A DNA stretch of 64,000 nucleotides from Candidatus Omnitrophota bacterium (GTDB lineage Bacteria > CAIJMQ01). Shown piece after piece: positions 1-8,894 of this stretch (position 1 is the first letter of the stretch; every line of letters starts with the position of its first letter). Below the pieces are notes generated by a model. That model worked only from the letters and a program-made list of their open reading frames with translations, did not search any database and was not told the origin of the DNA. The position numbers and the translations under genes were made by a program. Location of the stretch: assembly GCA_018812925.1 (NCBI GenBank), contig JAHJCU010000004.1, positions 308,289 through 372,288 on the forward strand, in the 5' to 3' direction.

Positions 1-783
1 AGGTCGGGTTTAAGATTTTTCGAACAGGCACACATAAAAGATATTCTTTCATACATGAGAATTATAGAAAATAAAAAAGACCAAATTCCCTGGATGCGAT
101 TACTAAAACACATACCCAAAATCGGCGAAGTAACGGCAGATAAAATATACAATCAGATGGCCAATAGCTCACACCCGTTTGACCTAACCGCTGCAAAGAT
201 AGGAATATCCAAAATCGCGGAAGGCGAGCTCAACCGTTTAATCCAATTGCTGAAAAAACTCGACAACGAAAAAATGCACACGGAACCGTCTTCAATAATA
301 CAAACTATATTAAAAGACATTTATACCGCATATCTGGAAACAACTTATACCGATTGGAGTAGAAGATTGGAAGACATTCAACAACTTGCGCGATTTGCAA
401 AAACATATTCATCCTGCGCATCATTCGTGTCAGAACTGGCTTTAATGGGAGGGATAAGAGCCGAGGACATGTTCGAGTTAAAAGCCGAAGAAAAAGGTCT
501 GATACTTTCGACGGTTCATCAAGCAAAGGGTTTGGAGTGGAAAGTGGTTTTTATCATGTCGCTGGTAGAAGGATATTTCCCCTCTTATAAAGCGCAAAAC
601 GCAGAAGAAAGAGAAGAAGAAAAAAGGCTCTTTTATGTCGCTTTGACAAGAGCCAAAGACCAACTTTATCTTACCTATCCTGTCGTTTCCATGAGAAGCA
701 ATTCGCCTTGGTCTCAAAACAGTCCTTCTTCATTCTTAAGCGAAATAGACGAAGGAGCATATGAAGAATGGAGCCTGAAATAA
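1..783 (+). CDS. uvrD: UvrD/PcrA-family DNA helicase, C-terminal part (5' truncated by window)
   Basis: The reading frame is open from base 1, so only about the last 260 residues of a superfamily 1A 3'-5' helicase are present. The first codons read RSGLRFFEQAHIKD, typical of the 2A/2B domain region. Motif V is visible as STVHQAKGLEW (about nt 508-540) and motif VI as LFYVALTRAKDQL (about nt 631-670), the arginine-finger helix. These motifs belong to UvrD, PcrA and Rep helicases, which act in excision repair, mismatch repair or replication restart. The family member cannot be told from this fragment. The stop overlaps the downstream protease gene by 16 nt, suggesting co-translation. Confidence 0.93.
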   Translation, partial: RSGLRFFEQAHIKDILSYMRIIENKKDQIPWMRLLKHIPKIGEVTADKIYNQMANSSHPFDLTAAKIGISKIAEGELNRLIQLLKKLDNEKMHTEPSSIIQTILKDIYTAYLETTYTDWSRRLEDIQQLARFAKTYSSCASFVSELALMGGIRAEDMFELKAEEKGLILSTVHQAKGLEWKVVFIMSLVEGYFPSYKAQNAEEREEEKRLFYVALTRAKDQLYLTYPVVSMRSNSPWSQNSPSSFLSEIDEGAYEEWSLK

Positions 784-1892
784 AGCATCGCGAAAACATA
801 AAAGATTTTGATATGCAAACAGACAAGCTTTCTTTTGCAATAAATAAGCATTTTGCAAACGTTAAATTTATATTCCGCAAAGGACAATTCCGTTTTGAAT
901 TTAGCCATTTACTTAACGATTTCGACGCCGTCAGAAAAGATTTTGAGACGGAAAATGTGTATCCTTTTTTAAGAAAAGAAAAAGAAAAAAATATTTGCAT
1001 ATTGGCCAAAATCCCGCAAATAAAACCCGTAAAAAACAACCTTCTTATCTTTCTTTTTTTTCTGACTTTTCTTACCACAACTATGGCGGGATACTATTTT
1101 TCTTACGGTTTGGTTGAAGCAGGATATCTGAAAAACATCTGGGTTGGAGCTTTATCTTTCTCCTTAGGGCTTCTGTTAGTTTTAGGAAGTCACGAATTAG
1201 GACACAAAATCATATCAATCAAAAATAATGTTCCTGCTAATGGGCCATACTTCATACCTGTGCCTCCGTTTATTCTTCCTCTGGGGACATTGGGAGCGAT
1301 TATAAAAATCCGTTCGCCTATGCCTGATAAAAATTCACAAATTCGCCTCGGTATAGCAGGTCCTATTACGGGAATTTTCTTCAGCATAATCGTGCTTGCT
1401 ATAGGTCTTAAACTTTCATTTATTGCAACACCTGCCTTATCAGGAGAAAGTATTCAATTTGGTGAATCAATACTTTTGAGATTTTTACAGAGTATAATAT
1501 TAAAAGTTCCGGAAGGTTCAAGTCTTTACCTGCATCCGCTTGCTTTTGCGGGCTGGGTAGGACTATTCATAACTTTCTTAAATTTAATTCCCGTAGGACA
1601 ACTTGACGGGGGACATATAGCAAGAGCGATATTGGGAAGCAAAAATCATCAACGTCTGTCTTTATTTATATGCGGACTTATGTGCGCGGTGGGATTTTTA
1701 GGATTTAGAGGCTATTCTGTTTGGCCCGGATGGCTTATATGGGGACTACTCGGCTTGTTTCTTTCTCGCGGAGGCAACCCCGGCGCTATGAACGAACTAT
1801 CGCCAATAGGCAAACAGGAAAAGATATTAGCTTTAATAGCACTTATTATCTTTATATTAACCTTCATGCCAAATCCGATAAAAATAGGATAG
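768..1892 (+). CDS. Site-2 protease family (M50) membrane metalloprotease
   Basis: A 374-residue polytopic membrane protein. The zinc site HELGH is at residues 142-146 inside a transmembrane helix. The second M50 motif, with an N-L-I-P-x-x-x-L-D-G-G-H pattern, is near residue 275 and provides the third ligand. About 90 residues of soluble domain precede the first membrane helix. This layout matches bacterial site-2 proteases of the EGY1/S2P branch rather than RseP, since no PDZ domain is visible. The ATG at 768 is supported by AAGGAG at 752-757. The gene overlaps the helicase gene by 16 nt. The substrate is unknown. Confidence 0.88.
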   Translation: MEPEIKHRENIKDFDMQTDKLSFAINKHFANVKFIFRKGQFRFEFSHLLNDFDAVRKDFETENVYPFLRKEKEKNICILAKIPQIKPVKNNLLIFLFFLTFLTTTMAGYYFSYGLVEAGYLKNIWVGALSFSLGLLLVLGSHELGHKIISIKNNVPANGPYFIPVPPFILPLGTLGAIIKIRSPMPDKNSQIRLGIAGPITGIFFSIIVLAIGLKLSFIATPALSGESIQFGESILLRFLQSIILKVPEGSSLYLHPLAFAGWVGLFITFLNLIPVGQLDGGHIARAILGSKNHQRLSLFICGLMCAVGFLGFRGYSVWPGWLIWGLLGLFLSRGGNPGAMNELSPIGKQEKILALIALIIFILTFMPNPIKIG

Positions 1893-2437
1893 TAAAAATT
1901 AATGTAAATATCAAAAATTAAAATGCAAAATGACAAATCAAACATTAAATAACCAAACACCAAGATACAATAAGCAATTTCCAATACCCAATTCCTAATT
2001 TCCAATTACCAACTGTCATTGCGAGAAGCGTAGCGACGAAGCAATCTCATTTCTTTTTGTCACTCCTGTCTCTATTTTGTCATTCCCGTGAAAACGGGAA
2101 TCTAAAAAAACACCATCAGGAATTCATTCAATTTGTCATTCCCGTGAAAGTTTACCCGCCAATCTTTTAGGAGGGCGGGAATCCATTCAGTTGTCATTGC
2201 GAGCCCCGATTTATCCTCCGAAGCCTTGGCGAAGGAGGAAGGGGCGTGGCAATCTCTATGGGAGAAGCCCTATATTCTACGTGGTTCAGTAGTTGCCTCT
2301 CCTTTGTCAGAGGAATATAATACTATTAAAAGTAGAAATTCAATTACGCTAATGAAATTGCCGAAAAAAATTAAAAATAAGCAATAATCAAAATAGCCGA
2401 AGCGTTTATTAAGTGGAACAAATTGATTAAATAAACC
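1893..2437. repeat. Intergenic region packed with short repeats, no gene
   Basis: The 545-nt gap holds no credible coding sequence. It starts with a low-complexity stretch of A/C-rich words (about 1900-2015). Copies of interspersed palindromic repeats follow: one at about 2017-2049 beginning TGTCATTGCGAG and ending GCAATCTC, one at about 2078-2104 (CATTCCCGTG...CGGGAATC), one at 2135-2184, and one at about 2192-2255 again beginning TGTCATTGCGAG and ending GGCAATCTC. The mosaic resembles dispersed miniature repeat elements of uncultivated bacteria. It forms the left border of the restriction-modification module. Confidence 0.7.
2135..2184 (+). repeat. Left 50-bp inverted repeat bounding the RM module
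   Basis: The reverse complement of 5740-5789 matches this sequence at 44 of 50 positions by eye. It includes a 21-bp perfect core (2148-2168 against 5756-5776). The two copies face each other across the three-gene RM system. Confidence 0.85.
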
Positions 2438-3667
2438 ATGCAAAAACATAAACCTTTGATTGAAAAATTATTTGCGAAGAATTATCAGCTTATTGATGGG
2501 ACTGATGATGTTTTTGAATTAGATTTGGCTTTATGGGAATATGAGGTTTTATCAAAAGAAGAATTAATAAACAGAAGTGCTTATTTAAAATTAGTTGATG
2601 GAATAGAAACTGCACATTTTAAAACTTGTAATCTTCAAAATCTTGAAGAAGTTCATAAAAACAGCTCATTCAGAACAAAAGTTTTCTTTTTAGATGGTAA
2701 ATATTCTACCGGTTATGCGACACATAGTCTTTTCCCGTATCGTGGTAAATTTCACCCTCAATTAATTAGAGCTCTATTAAACATTCTTGAAATTAAGTCG
2801 GGCAATGTTGTTCTTGATCCGATGGCTGGAAGCGCAACAGTTTCGGTCGAAGCAAATTTACTTGGAATTGATTCAATTTCTGTAGATTTAAGTCCATTTT
2901 GCGGATTAATGGGTAGGGTAAAGACCTTTGCATTAGATTTAGATTTAAAAACGCTTCAATCGATTACCAATGCCCCAAAGGAATTATTGGAAAATTTAAA
3001 ACAAGAAAAAGTACCTGATTATTTTATAAACAACAAAGATGACAAAAAAAGAAGTTATTATGAAACAGTTTTATTGGCATTTTTAGATTCAATGGGTTTC
3101 GCAAGTCGAACCAGTTCTTCAATTGACAAACTTTTCCCGAGAGTATTAGAAAGATATATTTCGACAATAAAATATTTTCAAGAAGCAAGACAAGAACTAG
3201 GTTTAAAAATTGGAAAGAGTAAAATACTACAAGGCAGTGTTTTAAATCTGCCAATAGAGGACAATTCTGTTGACGTTATCATTACATCTCCACCTTATTC
3301 CTTTGCTATTGATTACTTAAAAAACGACCAACCCCAACTTGAATATCTTGGATATGATCTTGAATCTTTAAGAGAAGGAATGATCGGATTGCAAGGACAC
3401 GGTGTGGAAAACAAATTAGAAATTTACTTTGATAAAATGAATATTGCGTTAAAAGAAATGCAGAGGGTTTCAAAGAAAAATGCACCTATAATTATAATTA
3501 TCGGCACAAATAATATTCAGACAAATGGAGTGATACTTGAAACGAAAGTTATTGAACTTGCCGAAAGGCAAAATTTAAAATTTGAACTTGAATTAATAAA
3601 ACCAATAAAAGGGTTACAAAATACTATGAAAAACGAGTCGATATTATTTTTTACAAACCTAAAATAA
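2438..3667 (+). CDS. DNA methyltransferase, SPPY type (first modification gene)
   Basis: A 409-residue amino-methyltransferase. The SAM-binding motif I is DPMAGSATV (residues 127-135) and the catalytic motif IV is SPPY (284-287), so the order is I before IV. An upstream segment with YRGKFHPQLI (about 101-110) resembles the conserved lead-in of this family. SPPY is typical of N4-cytosine methylation, though N6-adenine specificity cannot be excluded. The gene ends 4 nt before the putative endonuclease gene, and all three genes run in one direction. Motif I is slightly degenerate: A replaces the usual F or C and the GxG is GSA. It presumably protects host DNA at one strand of the recognition site. 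Confidence 0.82.
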   Translation: MQKHKPLIEKLFAKNYQLIDGTDDVFELDLALWEYEVLSKEELINRSAYLKLVDGIETAHFKTCNLQNLEEVHKNSSFRTKVFFLDGKYSTGYATHSLFPYRGKFHPQLIRALLNILEIKSGNVVLDPMAGSATVSVEANLLGIDSISVDLSPFCGLMGRVKTFALDLDLKTLQSITNAPKELLENLKQEKVPDYFINNKDDKKRSYYETVLLAFLDSMGFASRTSSSIDKLFPRVLERYISTIKYFQEARQELGLKIGKSKILQGSVLNLPIEDNSVDVIITSPPYSFAIDYLKNDQPQLEYLGYDLESLREGMIGLQGHGVENKLEIYFDKMNIALKEMQRVSKKNAPIIIIIGTNNIQTNGVILETKVIELAERQNLKFELELIKPIKGLQNTMKNESILFFTNLK

Positions 3668-3671
3668 GCCC

Positions 3672-4661
3672 ATGGAAAATAACAAACCAACAACCGAATT
3701 AAAATTTAAAACTGTTGTAGACAAAAACACTTTTTATTTTTTTAATCCAGCATTTGAGGAAAAATATGAAGGTTATCTAAATTCACTAAAAGAAATTCTT
3801 CTTATTCTAAAAAATGAGATTGAAACTAAAGGATTAAAAAAGGAATTTTTTGAAAATTTATTAATAGAAAAAGAAAATGGATTGAGAGCGTTACTCGCAC
3901 TTACTGGATTTTCAAATGAAACCCTTAAAAGATTAACAACAATTATAAGGGTTGTTAATGATCCCGAATTAAGCAAATTAGTTTATAAAGATAAATGGTT
4001 TCAAGATGAGGATGTAAACAATATCAAAGAGTGGTCAGATGTTCAGATCACTAAATTTATTAAAAACAATGAGTTTTTTAGGAAAGGTGTTATAAATATT
4101 TTTTTTGAAGGTTCTACTATCCCATTTTTAATAAAAACCGTTCCTTTGTTTGAGCTAAAAAAATTAAGCATTTCAAAGCTTAAATTTGAATTACCAGAAA
4201 TGATTGATACCCTGATTCGATACAAAGAAAAAGGAAGTTATTCGGGAATGAAAGAAAACAATCCTGAAATTTTGATCGAAGGAATGTTAAATCATCTAAA
4301 CATACCTTTTGAAAAAGGCGACCTTAGCGAACTAATTGATAACGCGCCAGATAATAAACGAACGATGGATTTTATAATACCAAACAAGAAAAATCCCTTA
4401 ATCATTGCCGAAAGTTCATTTTTAGCTACTACTTCATCAGGTCAAGGTGATAAATCAAAAACGGAAATTTCTATTGACTTATTGATTAAATCGCATTATC
4501 CAAAGGCAAAATTTATTGGTTTTGTAGATGGGATTGGCTGGTATGTTAGAAAGGGCGACCTAAAAAGAATGGTAACAGCGTATGAAGACGTTTTTACTTT
4601 TCATAAAGAAGAACTGGAAAGGTTTGAAAAACTCTTAATTGATACTTTTTTAAAAAAATAA
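3672..4661 (+). CDS. Putative type II restriction endonuclease (PD-(D/E)XK-like)
   Basis: A 329-residue protein between two DNA methyltransferase genes, 4 nt after the first and 5 nt before the second. The C-terminal third carries a candidate nuclease core: D233 in TMDFIIP, then a strand ending in E247 (LIIAESSF) and a lysine-rich GQGDKSK segment. This arrangement is loosely like the DpnII/MboI group. The N-terminal 200 residues are charged and helical with no recognisable motif. The endonuclease role rests mostly on position in the cluster. The recognition sequence cannot be read from the protein. Confidence 0.6.
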   Translation: MENNKPTTELKFKTVVDKNTFYFFNPAFEEKYEGYLNSLKEILLILKNEIETKGLKKEFFENLLIEKENGLRALLALTGFSNETLKRLTTIIRVVNDPELSKLVYKDKWFQDEDVNNIKEWSDVQITKFIKNNEFFRKGVINIFFEGSTIPFLIKTVPLFELKKLSISKLKFELPEMIDTLIRYKEKGSYSGMKENNPEILIEGMLNHLNIPFEKGDLSELIDNAPDNKRTMDFIIPNKKNPLIIAESSFLATTSSGQGDKSKTEISIDLLIKSHYPKAKFIGFVDGIGWYVRKGDLKRMVTAYEDVFTFHKEELERFEKLLIDTFLKK

Positions 4662-4666
4662 TCTGT

Positions 4667-5566
4667 ATGATGGAAAAATATCTTAATAAAATTATAAAAG
4701 GCGATTGCTTAAAGGTATTAAAAGAAATACCCGACAATTCAGTTGATATGGCTTTTGCTGATCCGCCCTTTAATTTAAAGAAAAAATATAACCATTATGA
4801 AGATTCAAAAGAAAAGCAGGATTATTTGAACTGGTGTAATGATTGGATGAGTGAAATGGTAAGAATCACAAAAACAACAGGAGCAATTTTAATACATAAT
4901 ATTCCTCGTTGGCTTACTCACTATGCAGAACACTTAAATAAAATTGCTTATTTCAGGCATTGGATTTCTTGGGATTCCGGCGGTGCTCCAATGGGAAAAA
5001 CATTATTGCCTAATCATTACGGAATTTTATACTACACAAAATCTAAACCTCATAATGAGTTTAAATTTAATGATATTAGATATCCGCATCCGCGATGTAG
5101 GACGTGTAATGAATTTTTGAAGGATTACGGTGGGAAAAAAGATCAAGCGCATAGATTTGGTCCACTTCTCTCTGATGTGTGGTCGGATATTCATAGAATT
5201 CGCCATAAAAAAAGAAGAGATGAACACCCCTGCCAACTACCCGTGCCGCTCCTTGAAAGACTAGTTTTAATGACTACCGATGAAGACGATATTGTTCTTG
5301 ACCCTTTTATAGGAACTGGTACGACTGCAGTGGCAGCAAAGCAATTGGGTCGAAATTATATTGGGATAGAACTTGATCCTGATTATGTAAAAATTACTAA
5401 AAAAAATATAAAGGCAGCCAAGAAAACTAAAATAAACGGACATTATGTTTCCGTTTATCTCCGCCACATCAGAACAATGAGGGATAAGGATTTCAAGGCA
5501 ATTTGGAAAAATAAGGATGGCGATTTGAAGTTGCTTGATAAAAAGACGTATAAAATAACAAAATGA
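4667..5566 (+). CDS. DNA adenine methyltransferase, DPPF type (second modification gene)
   Basis: A 299-residue beta-class amino-methyltransferase. Catalytic motif IV is DPPF (32-35) and motif I is DPFIGTGTT (212-220), in the IV-before-I order of this class. The DPPF signature favours N6-adenine methylation. Between them are a Cys pair (C144-R-T-C147) followed by GGKK, and a conserved HRIRHKKRRDEHPCQLP block that probably belongs to target recognition. It starts 5 nt after the endonuclease gene. With the SPPY enzyme upstream, it gives one system two methyltransferases of different chemistry, as in type IIS systems with asymmetric sites. Confidence 0.85.
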   Translation: MMEKYLNKIIKGDCLKVLKEIPDNSVDMAFADPPFNLKKKYNHYEDSKEKQDYLNWCNDWMSEMVRITKTTGAILIHNIPRWLTHYAEHLNKIAYFRHWISWDSGGAPMGKTLLPNHYGILYYTKSKPHNEFKFNDIRYPHPRCRTCNEFLKDYGGKKDQAHRFGPLLSDVWSDIHRIRHKKRRDEHPCQLPVPLLERLVLMTTDEDDIVLDPFIGTGTTAVAAKQLGRNYIGIELDPDYVKITKKNIKAAKKTKINGHYVSVYLRHIRTMRDKDFKAIWKNKDGDLKLLDKKTYKITK

Positions 5567-5889
5567 TTATGAATCATGATATTCAATCATAACTCGATAG
5601 ATCTAAAGAATGACTAATAGAAATAGAAAATGCTTGCAATACTGACCTACGAGCAAAGGATGTAAAAAAATAGGTATACATCCCATTTATAAAACAGCAT
5701 CCACTCTCCCCCCCTCCACAAAAGTAATTTAATATCATTGGATTCCTGCCCTCCCAAAAGATTGGCGGGTAAACTTACGCAAGAATGACAAAAGAGCGGG
5801 GATGACAAGAGAAAGAGCAATGGCAAAATGATAGAATATCAGTAGATATTTTCTGGGAATGGATATTAGACATTTCATCATAAATTAAC
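5567..5889. repeat. Intergenic region with right border repeat of the RM module
   Basis: No gene is visible in this 323-nt gap. It contains the right 50-bp repeat (5740-5789) followed by a short partial copy (about 5795-5810, ending GGGGATGACAAG). The rest is AT-rich sequence with no clear promoter. There is no good Shine-Dalgarno sequence ahead of waaA. Confidence 0.6.
5740..5789 (-). repeat. Right 50-bp inverted repeat bounding the RM module
   Basis: Read on the minus strand it matches 2135-2184 at 44 of 50 bases, with a perfect 21-bp core at 5756-5776. Together the pair encloses about 3.6 kb that contains only the RM genes. Confidence 0.85.
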
Positions 5890-7179
5890 ATGATATATTT
5901 TCTATACAATTTATTATTATTTTTTGCATCTCCTTTTTATATCATAAGAGTTTTATGGAAAAACGGAGGATTTAAGGAGAGATTTGGAATTCTCGCCCTA
6001 AATCGTCCGATGTCACATCGGACTGGTATGAGGCAAGCCCAGAATCAAAATAAAAAAATCATCTGGATCCACGCCGTATCCGTAGGTGAAGTTATAGCTT
6101 CCAAACCTTTAATTTCTCTTATTAATAAAGAACTCCCAAATTATGAGGTAGTGCTTTCTACAATCACAAAAACAGGCAGACAAATGGCAAAAAAACTCAC
6201 AGAGAAAATCTCTTATATATTTTATTTCCCTTTTGATTTTGCCTTCGTAATAAAAAAAGTATTAAGAAAGATTAATCCTTCCTTAATCGTCATTACCGAA
6301 ACCGAAATTTGGCCTAACCTATTAAGATACTCAAAATATTTTAATATTCCCCTTGTCTTAAATAATGGAAAAATCTCTGAAACTTCTTTTTCAAGATATA
6401 AAAAAATCCGACCGCTTATAAAACAGATATTAAATAATATTTCTATCTTCTGCATGCAGACGGAAGAAGATAAAAATAAATTGATTCAATTGGGAATAAG
6501 TCCTGGAAAAATAACCGTTACGGGAAACACCAAGTTCGATTTATTTAATGTCTCTTCAGAAAAAGAACCACCGCTTAAAAATTGGAATATAGAAGGTGTA
6601 TCACCTGTCATAGTTGCGGGAAGCACTCATCCAAAAGAAGAAGAAGCAATACTTGAGGCTTTTAAGGAAATAATCAAAAAATTTTCAGAAGCAATTTTAA
6701 TATTAGTCCCAAGACATCCCGAAAGAACGCCCGAAATAGAAAATTTAATCAAAGAAAAGGGGTATTCGCATATAAGAAGAACCAAGATGAATTCTTCCAA
6801 AGTAAAAGAAAAAATAATTCTCATAGACGTTATCGGGGAATTGTCTAAAATTTATTCAGTCGCAGACATTGTCTTTGTAGGCGGTAGTCTTATTCCAATA
6901 GGCGGACACAATCTTCTTGAACCTGCGTTCTTGTCCAAACCGATTATTACAGGACCGCATACTTTCAAGCAAAAGGATATGGTGGAACTGCTCAAGAAAG
7001 GCAGAGGCTTGATACAGGTAGCAAACGACGAGCAATTAAAAAAGGAATTAATTGACTTATTATCTTCTCCCGATAAGAGAAAAAAATTAGGCGAGAACGC
7101 ATATAATACGGCAATGTCCAATCAAGGAGCTGGAAGAAAAAACTTTGAAGCGATTGAAAAAAATCTGCATAAGTTCTAA
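5890..7179 (+). CDS. waaA: 3-deoxy-D-manno-octulosonic acid (KDO) transferase
   Basis: A 429-residue family 30 glycosyltransferase that adds KDO to lipid IVA at the inner membrane, the first step of LPS core assembly. It has an N-terminal membrane anchor (1-22). The WIHAVSVGEV motif holds the catalytic Glu, and the acceptor loop TETEIWPNLL and a C-terminal GGSLIPIGGHNLLEPA donor site are present. Residues about 38-52 are not typical of the family. They contain a perfect 9-bp palindrome at 6005-6023, so a small repeat appears to have entered the gene in frame. This gene argues for a diderm with LPS. It is followed by argC after 12 nt. Confidence 0.93.
   Translation: MIYFLYNLLLFFASPFYIIRVLWKNGGFKERFGILALNRPMSHRTGMRQAQNQNKKIIWIHAVSVGEVIASKPLISLINKELPNYEVVLSTITKTGRQMAKKLTEKISYIFYFPFDFAFVIKKVLRKINPSLIVITETEIWPNLLRYSKYFNIPLVLNNGKISETSFSRYKKIRPLIKQILNNISIFCMQTEEDKNKLIQLGISPGKITVTGNTKFDLFNVSSEKEPPLKNWNIEGVSPVIVAGSTHPKEEEAILEAFKEIIKKFSEAILILVPRHPERTPEIENLIKEKGYSHIRRTKMNSSKVKEKIILIDVIGELSKIYSVADIVFVGGSLIPIGGHNLLEPAFLSKPIITGPHTFKQKDMVELLKKGRGLIQVANDEQLKKELIDLLSSPDKRKKLGENAYNTAMSNQGAGRKNFEAIEKNLHKF
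6005..6023. repeat. Palindrome inside waaA coding sequence
   Basis: GTCCGATGT and ACATCGGAC form perfect 9-nt arms around a single central base. The site encodes a variable loop (residues about 38-45) absent from typical WaaA proteins. Confidence 0.6.
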
Positions 7180-7191
7180 TATATCGGCATT

Positions 7192-8244
7192 ATGATAAAA
7201 ATAGGAATAGTCGGGGCGACAGGTTATACAGGAGCGGAGCTGGTTAGAATATTAATCAATCATCCGCAAGTAGAGATTACCTCGCTAACGGCAAAGATTG
7301 AGAAGAGCCAACCTTTCTCTGAAATCTTTCCACACTTCAAAGGCATGCTTGCCTCGCCGACAGGCGGGTTTGATATGCAGTGCGAGATTTTTGAGAATGT
7401 GAAACAAGTAGCCGATAAAGTTGATTTGGTATTTCTTGCGGTTCCTCATACTGTAGCTTTAAAACTTGTACTCGAATTTTTAGAAAAAGGGATAAAAGTC
7501 ATAGACCTGTCGGCTGATTACAGATTTGACAGCGCACAAATTTACGAGAAATGGTATGAGATAAAACATACTCATTCCGAGTTACTAAAAGAAAAAGTAT
7601 ACGGTCTGCCGGAACTTTACAGAGAGAAAATTAAAAAAGCGAAGCTTATTGCAAATCCGGGATGTTATCCCACATCCGTAATACTTGGCGCTTACCCGCT
7701 GGTAAAAATGGGGCTCGTTAATGAAGTATTAGTAAATTCTTTATCAGGAGTATCCGGCGCAGGAAGAAGCGCTAACCTATCTTTGATATTTCCCGAAATA
7801 GAAGGAAATGTAAAAGCATATAAAGTTGGAACTCACAGACACCAACCGGAAATGGCGGAACAACTTTCCAAAGCAGCCGGTTCAAATATAAAAGTGACTT
7901 TTGTTCCTCATCTTGTGCCTGTATCAAGAGGAATACTTACCACTATGTATATAAAACTCAATAAGCCAGCTGACAGAAATAAAATATGGGCAAAATATCA
8001 GGAAGCTTATAAAAACGAACCTTTTGTTCAACTACTTCCCGAAGGAGAAAATCCGCAGGTAAAATTGGTAAGAGGAACAAATAACTGCCAGATATCGGTC
8101 AGCGTTAAAGACGATTTGGCAATCGTAATAACAGCAATAGACAACCTCATCAAAGGCGCATCGGGACAAGCAATTCAGAATATGAATTTAATGTATGGGT
8201 GGGATGAAACAGAAGGGCTACTTATCACACCTATTTACCCTTAA
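7192..8244 (+). CDS. argC: N-acetyl-gamma-glutamyl-phosphate reductase
   Basis: A 350-residue NADPH-dependent reductase of arginine biosynthesis. The N-terminal Rossmann motif is GIVGATGYTGAELVRIL. The catalytic cysteine lies in ANPGCYPTSV, and the GVSGAGR and HRHQPEM segments are family hallmarks. A short stretch near residues 54-63 (ASPTGGFDMQ) is longer than in relatives and is encoded by a GC-richer patch (about 7351-7368) with a CGCC/GGCG dyad, possibly another small insertion. The gene sits 12 nt after waaA and 6 nt before leuD, an amino-acid biosynthesis run. No other arg genes are present here. Confidence 0.95.
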   Translation: MIKIGIVGATGYTGAELVRILINHPQVEITSLTAKIEKSQPFSEIFPHFKGMLASPTGGFDMQCEIFENVKQVADKVDLVFLAVPHTVALKLVLEFLEKGIKVIDLSADYRFDSAQIYEKWYEIKHTHSELLKEKVYGLPELYREKIKKAKLIANPGCYPTSVILGAYPLVKMGLVNEVLVNSLSGVSGAGRSANLSLIFPEIEGNVKAYKVGTHRHQPEMAEQLSKAAGSNIKVTFVPHLVPVSRGILTTMYIKLNKPADRNKIWAKYQEAYKNEPFVQLLPEGENPQVKLVRGTNNCQISVSVKDDLAIVITAIDNLIKGASGQAIQNMNLMYGWDETEGLLITPIYP

Positions 8245-8250
8245 AAACAA

Positions 8251-8739
8251 ATGGGAAAAACATATAAATTCGCAGACAATATATCCACAGACCATATTAT
8301 TCCGGGTAAATACTATCATTTAAGAAGCAATCTGCCGGAATTAGCAAAACACGTAATGGAAGATGCTGACCCCGAATTCACTCAAAATATGAAAGAAGGT
8401 GATTTTATTGTTGGGGGAAGAAATTTCGGATGCGGTTCTTCAAGAGAACATGCGCCACTCATTATGAAAATCAGAGGCGTACAAGCTGTTCTTGCTAAAT
8501 CTTTTGCAAGAATATTCTACCGCAACGCAATAAATATCGGACTGCCGGCAATTGAATGCGACACCGATAAAATAAAAGAAGGCGATGAATTGGAACTAGT
8601 TCTGGATAAAGGAATAATTTTAGACAAAACTACAGGGGAAGAAATAACATTCAAAGCGCTATCCCCGTTAATGCAGAAAATCCTAAACGAAGGCGGAGTG
8701 GTAAACTACGTTAGGAAATATAAAGACCTGCCGACCTAA
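8251..8739 (+). CDS. leuD: 3-isopropylmalate dehydratase small subunit (LeuD/HacB type)
   Basis: A 162-residue swivel-domain subunit of the short LeuD type. The [12 protein letters not shown] start and the [14 protein letters not shown] signature (about residues 56-69) are characteristic. It partners with LeuC, which carries the 4Fe-4S cluster, to isomerise 2- and 3-isopropylmalate in leucine synthesis. Homoaconitase small subunits share this fold, so the exact substrate depends on the partner, which is not in this window. It follows argC by 6 nt and is probably co-transcribed with it. Confidence 0.9.
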   Translation: MGKTYKFADNISTDHIIPGKYYHLRSNLPELAKHVMEDADPEFTQNMKEGDFIVGGRNFGCGSSREHAPLIMKIRGVQAVLAKSFARIFYRNAINIGLPAIECDTDKIKEGDELELVLDKGIILDKTTGEEITFKALSPLMQKILNEGGVVNYVRKYKDLPT

Positions 8740-8744
8740 AAAAA

Positions 8745-8763
8745 GACATAAGACATTAGACAT
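8745..8763 (+). repeat. Direct repeat, left of the nucleotidyltransferase pair
   Basis: This 19-nt sequence (GACATAAGACATTAGACAT) recurs at 9783-9801 with one mismatch in the same orientation. It lies in a longer run of AGAC-type words (8742-8820). Confidence 0.7.
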
Positions 8764-8849
8764 TAGACTTGAGACTAAAAAATCCTACCACAGACAATAG
8801 ACCAAAGACTATAGACAGAAAAACAAATATCACAGATTGGGAAAAAGAT

Positions 8850-8876
8850 TCTTGTTTTATGACAAGATTATGGTAT
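8850..8876 (+). promoter_or_regulatory. Possible promoter for the nucleotidyltransferase pair
   Basis: A TTGTTT hexamer is followed, after roughly 16 nt, by TATTAT just upstream of the small ORF at 8895. This is a sequence match only. Confidence 0.3.
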
Positions 8877-8894
8877 TATTAAACACAATAAACT

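Noticed and set aside
671-1078. A 135-codon minus-strand open frame over the helicase/protease junction
   Set aside because: It is an antisense shadow of two well-supported genes, with biased composition and no start signal.
2135-5789. RM module as a conventional insertion sequence or prophage fragment
   Set aside because: No transposase, integrase or phage gene is present; only repeats bound it.
8742-8820. Repeated AGAC words considered as a CRISPR array
   Set aside because: No constant repeat length or spacers, and no cas genes in the window.
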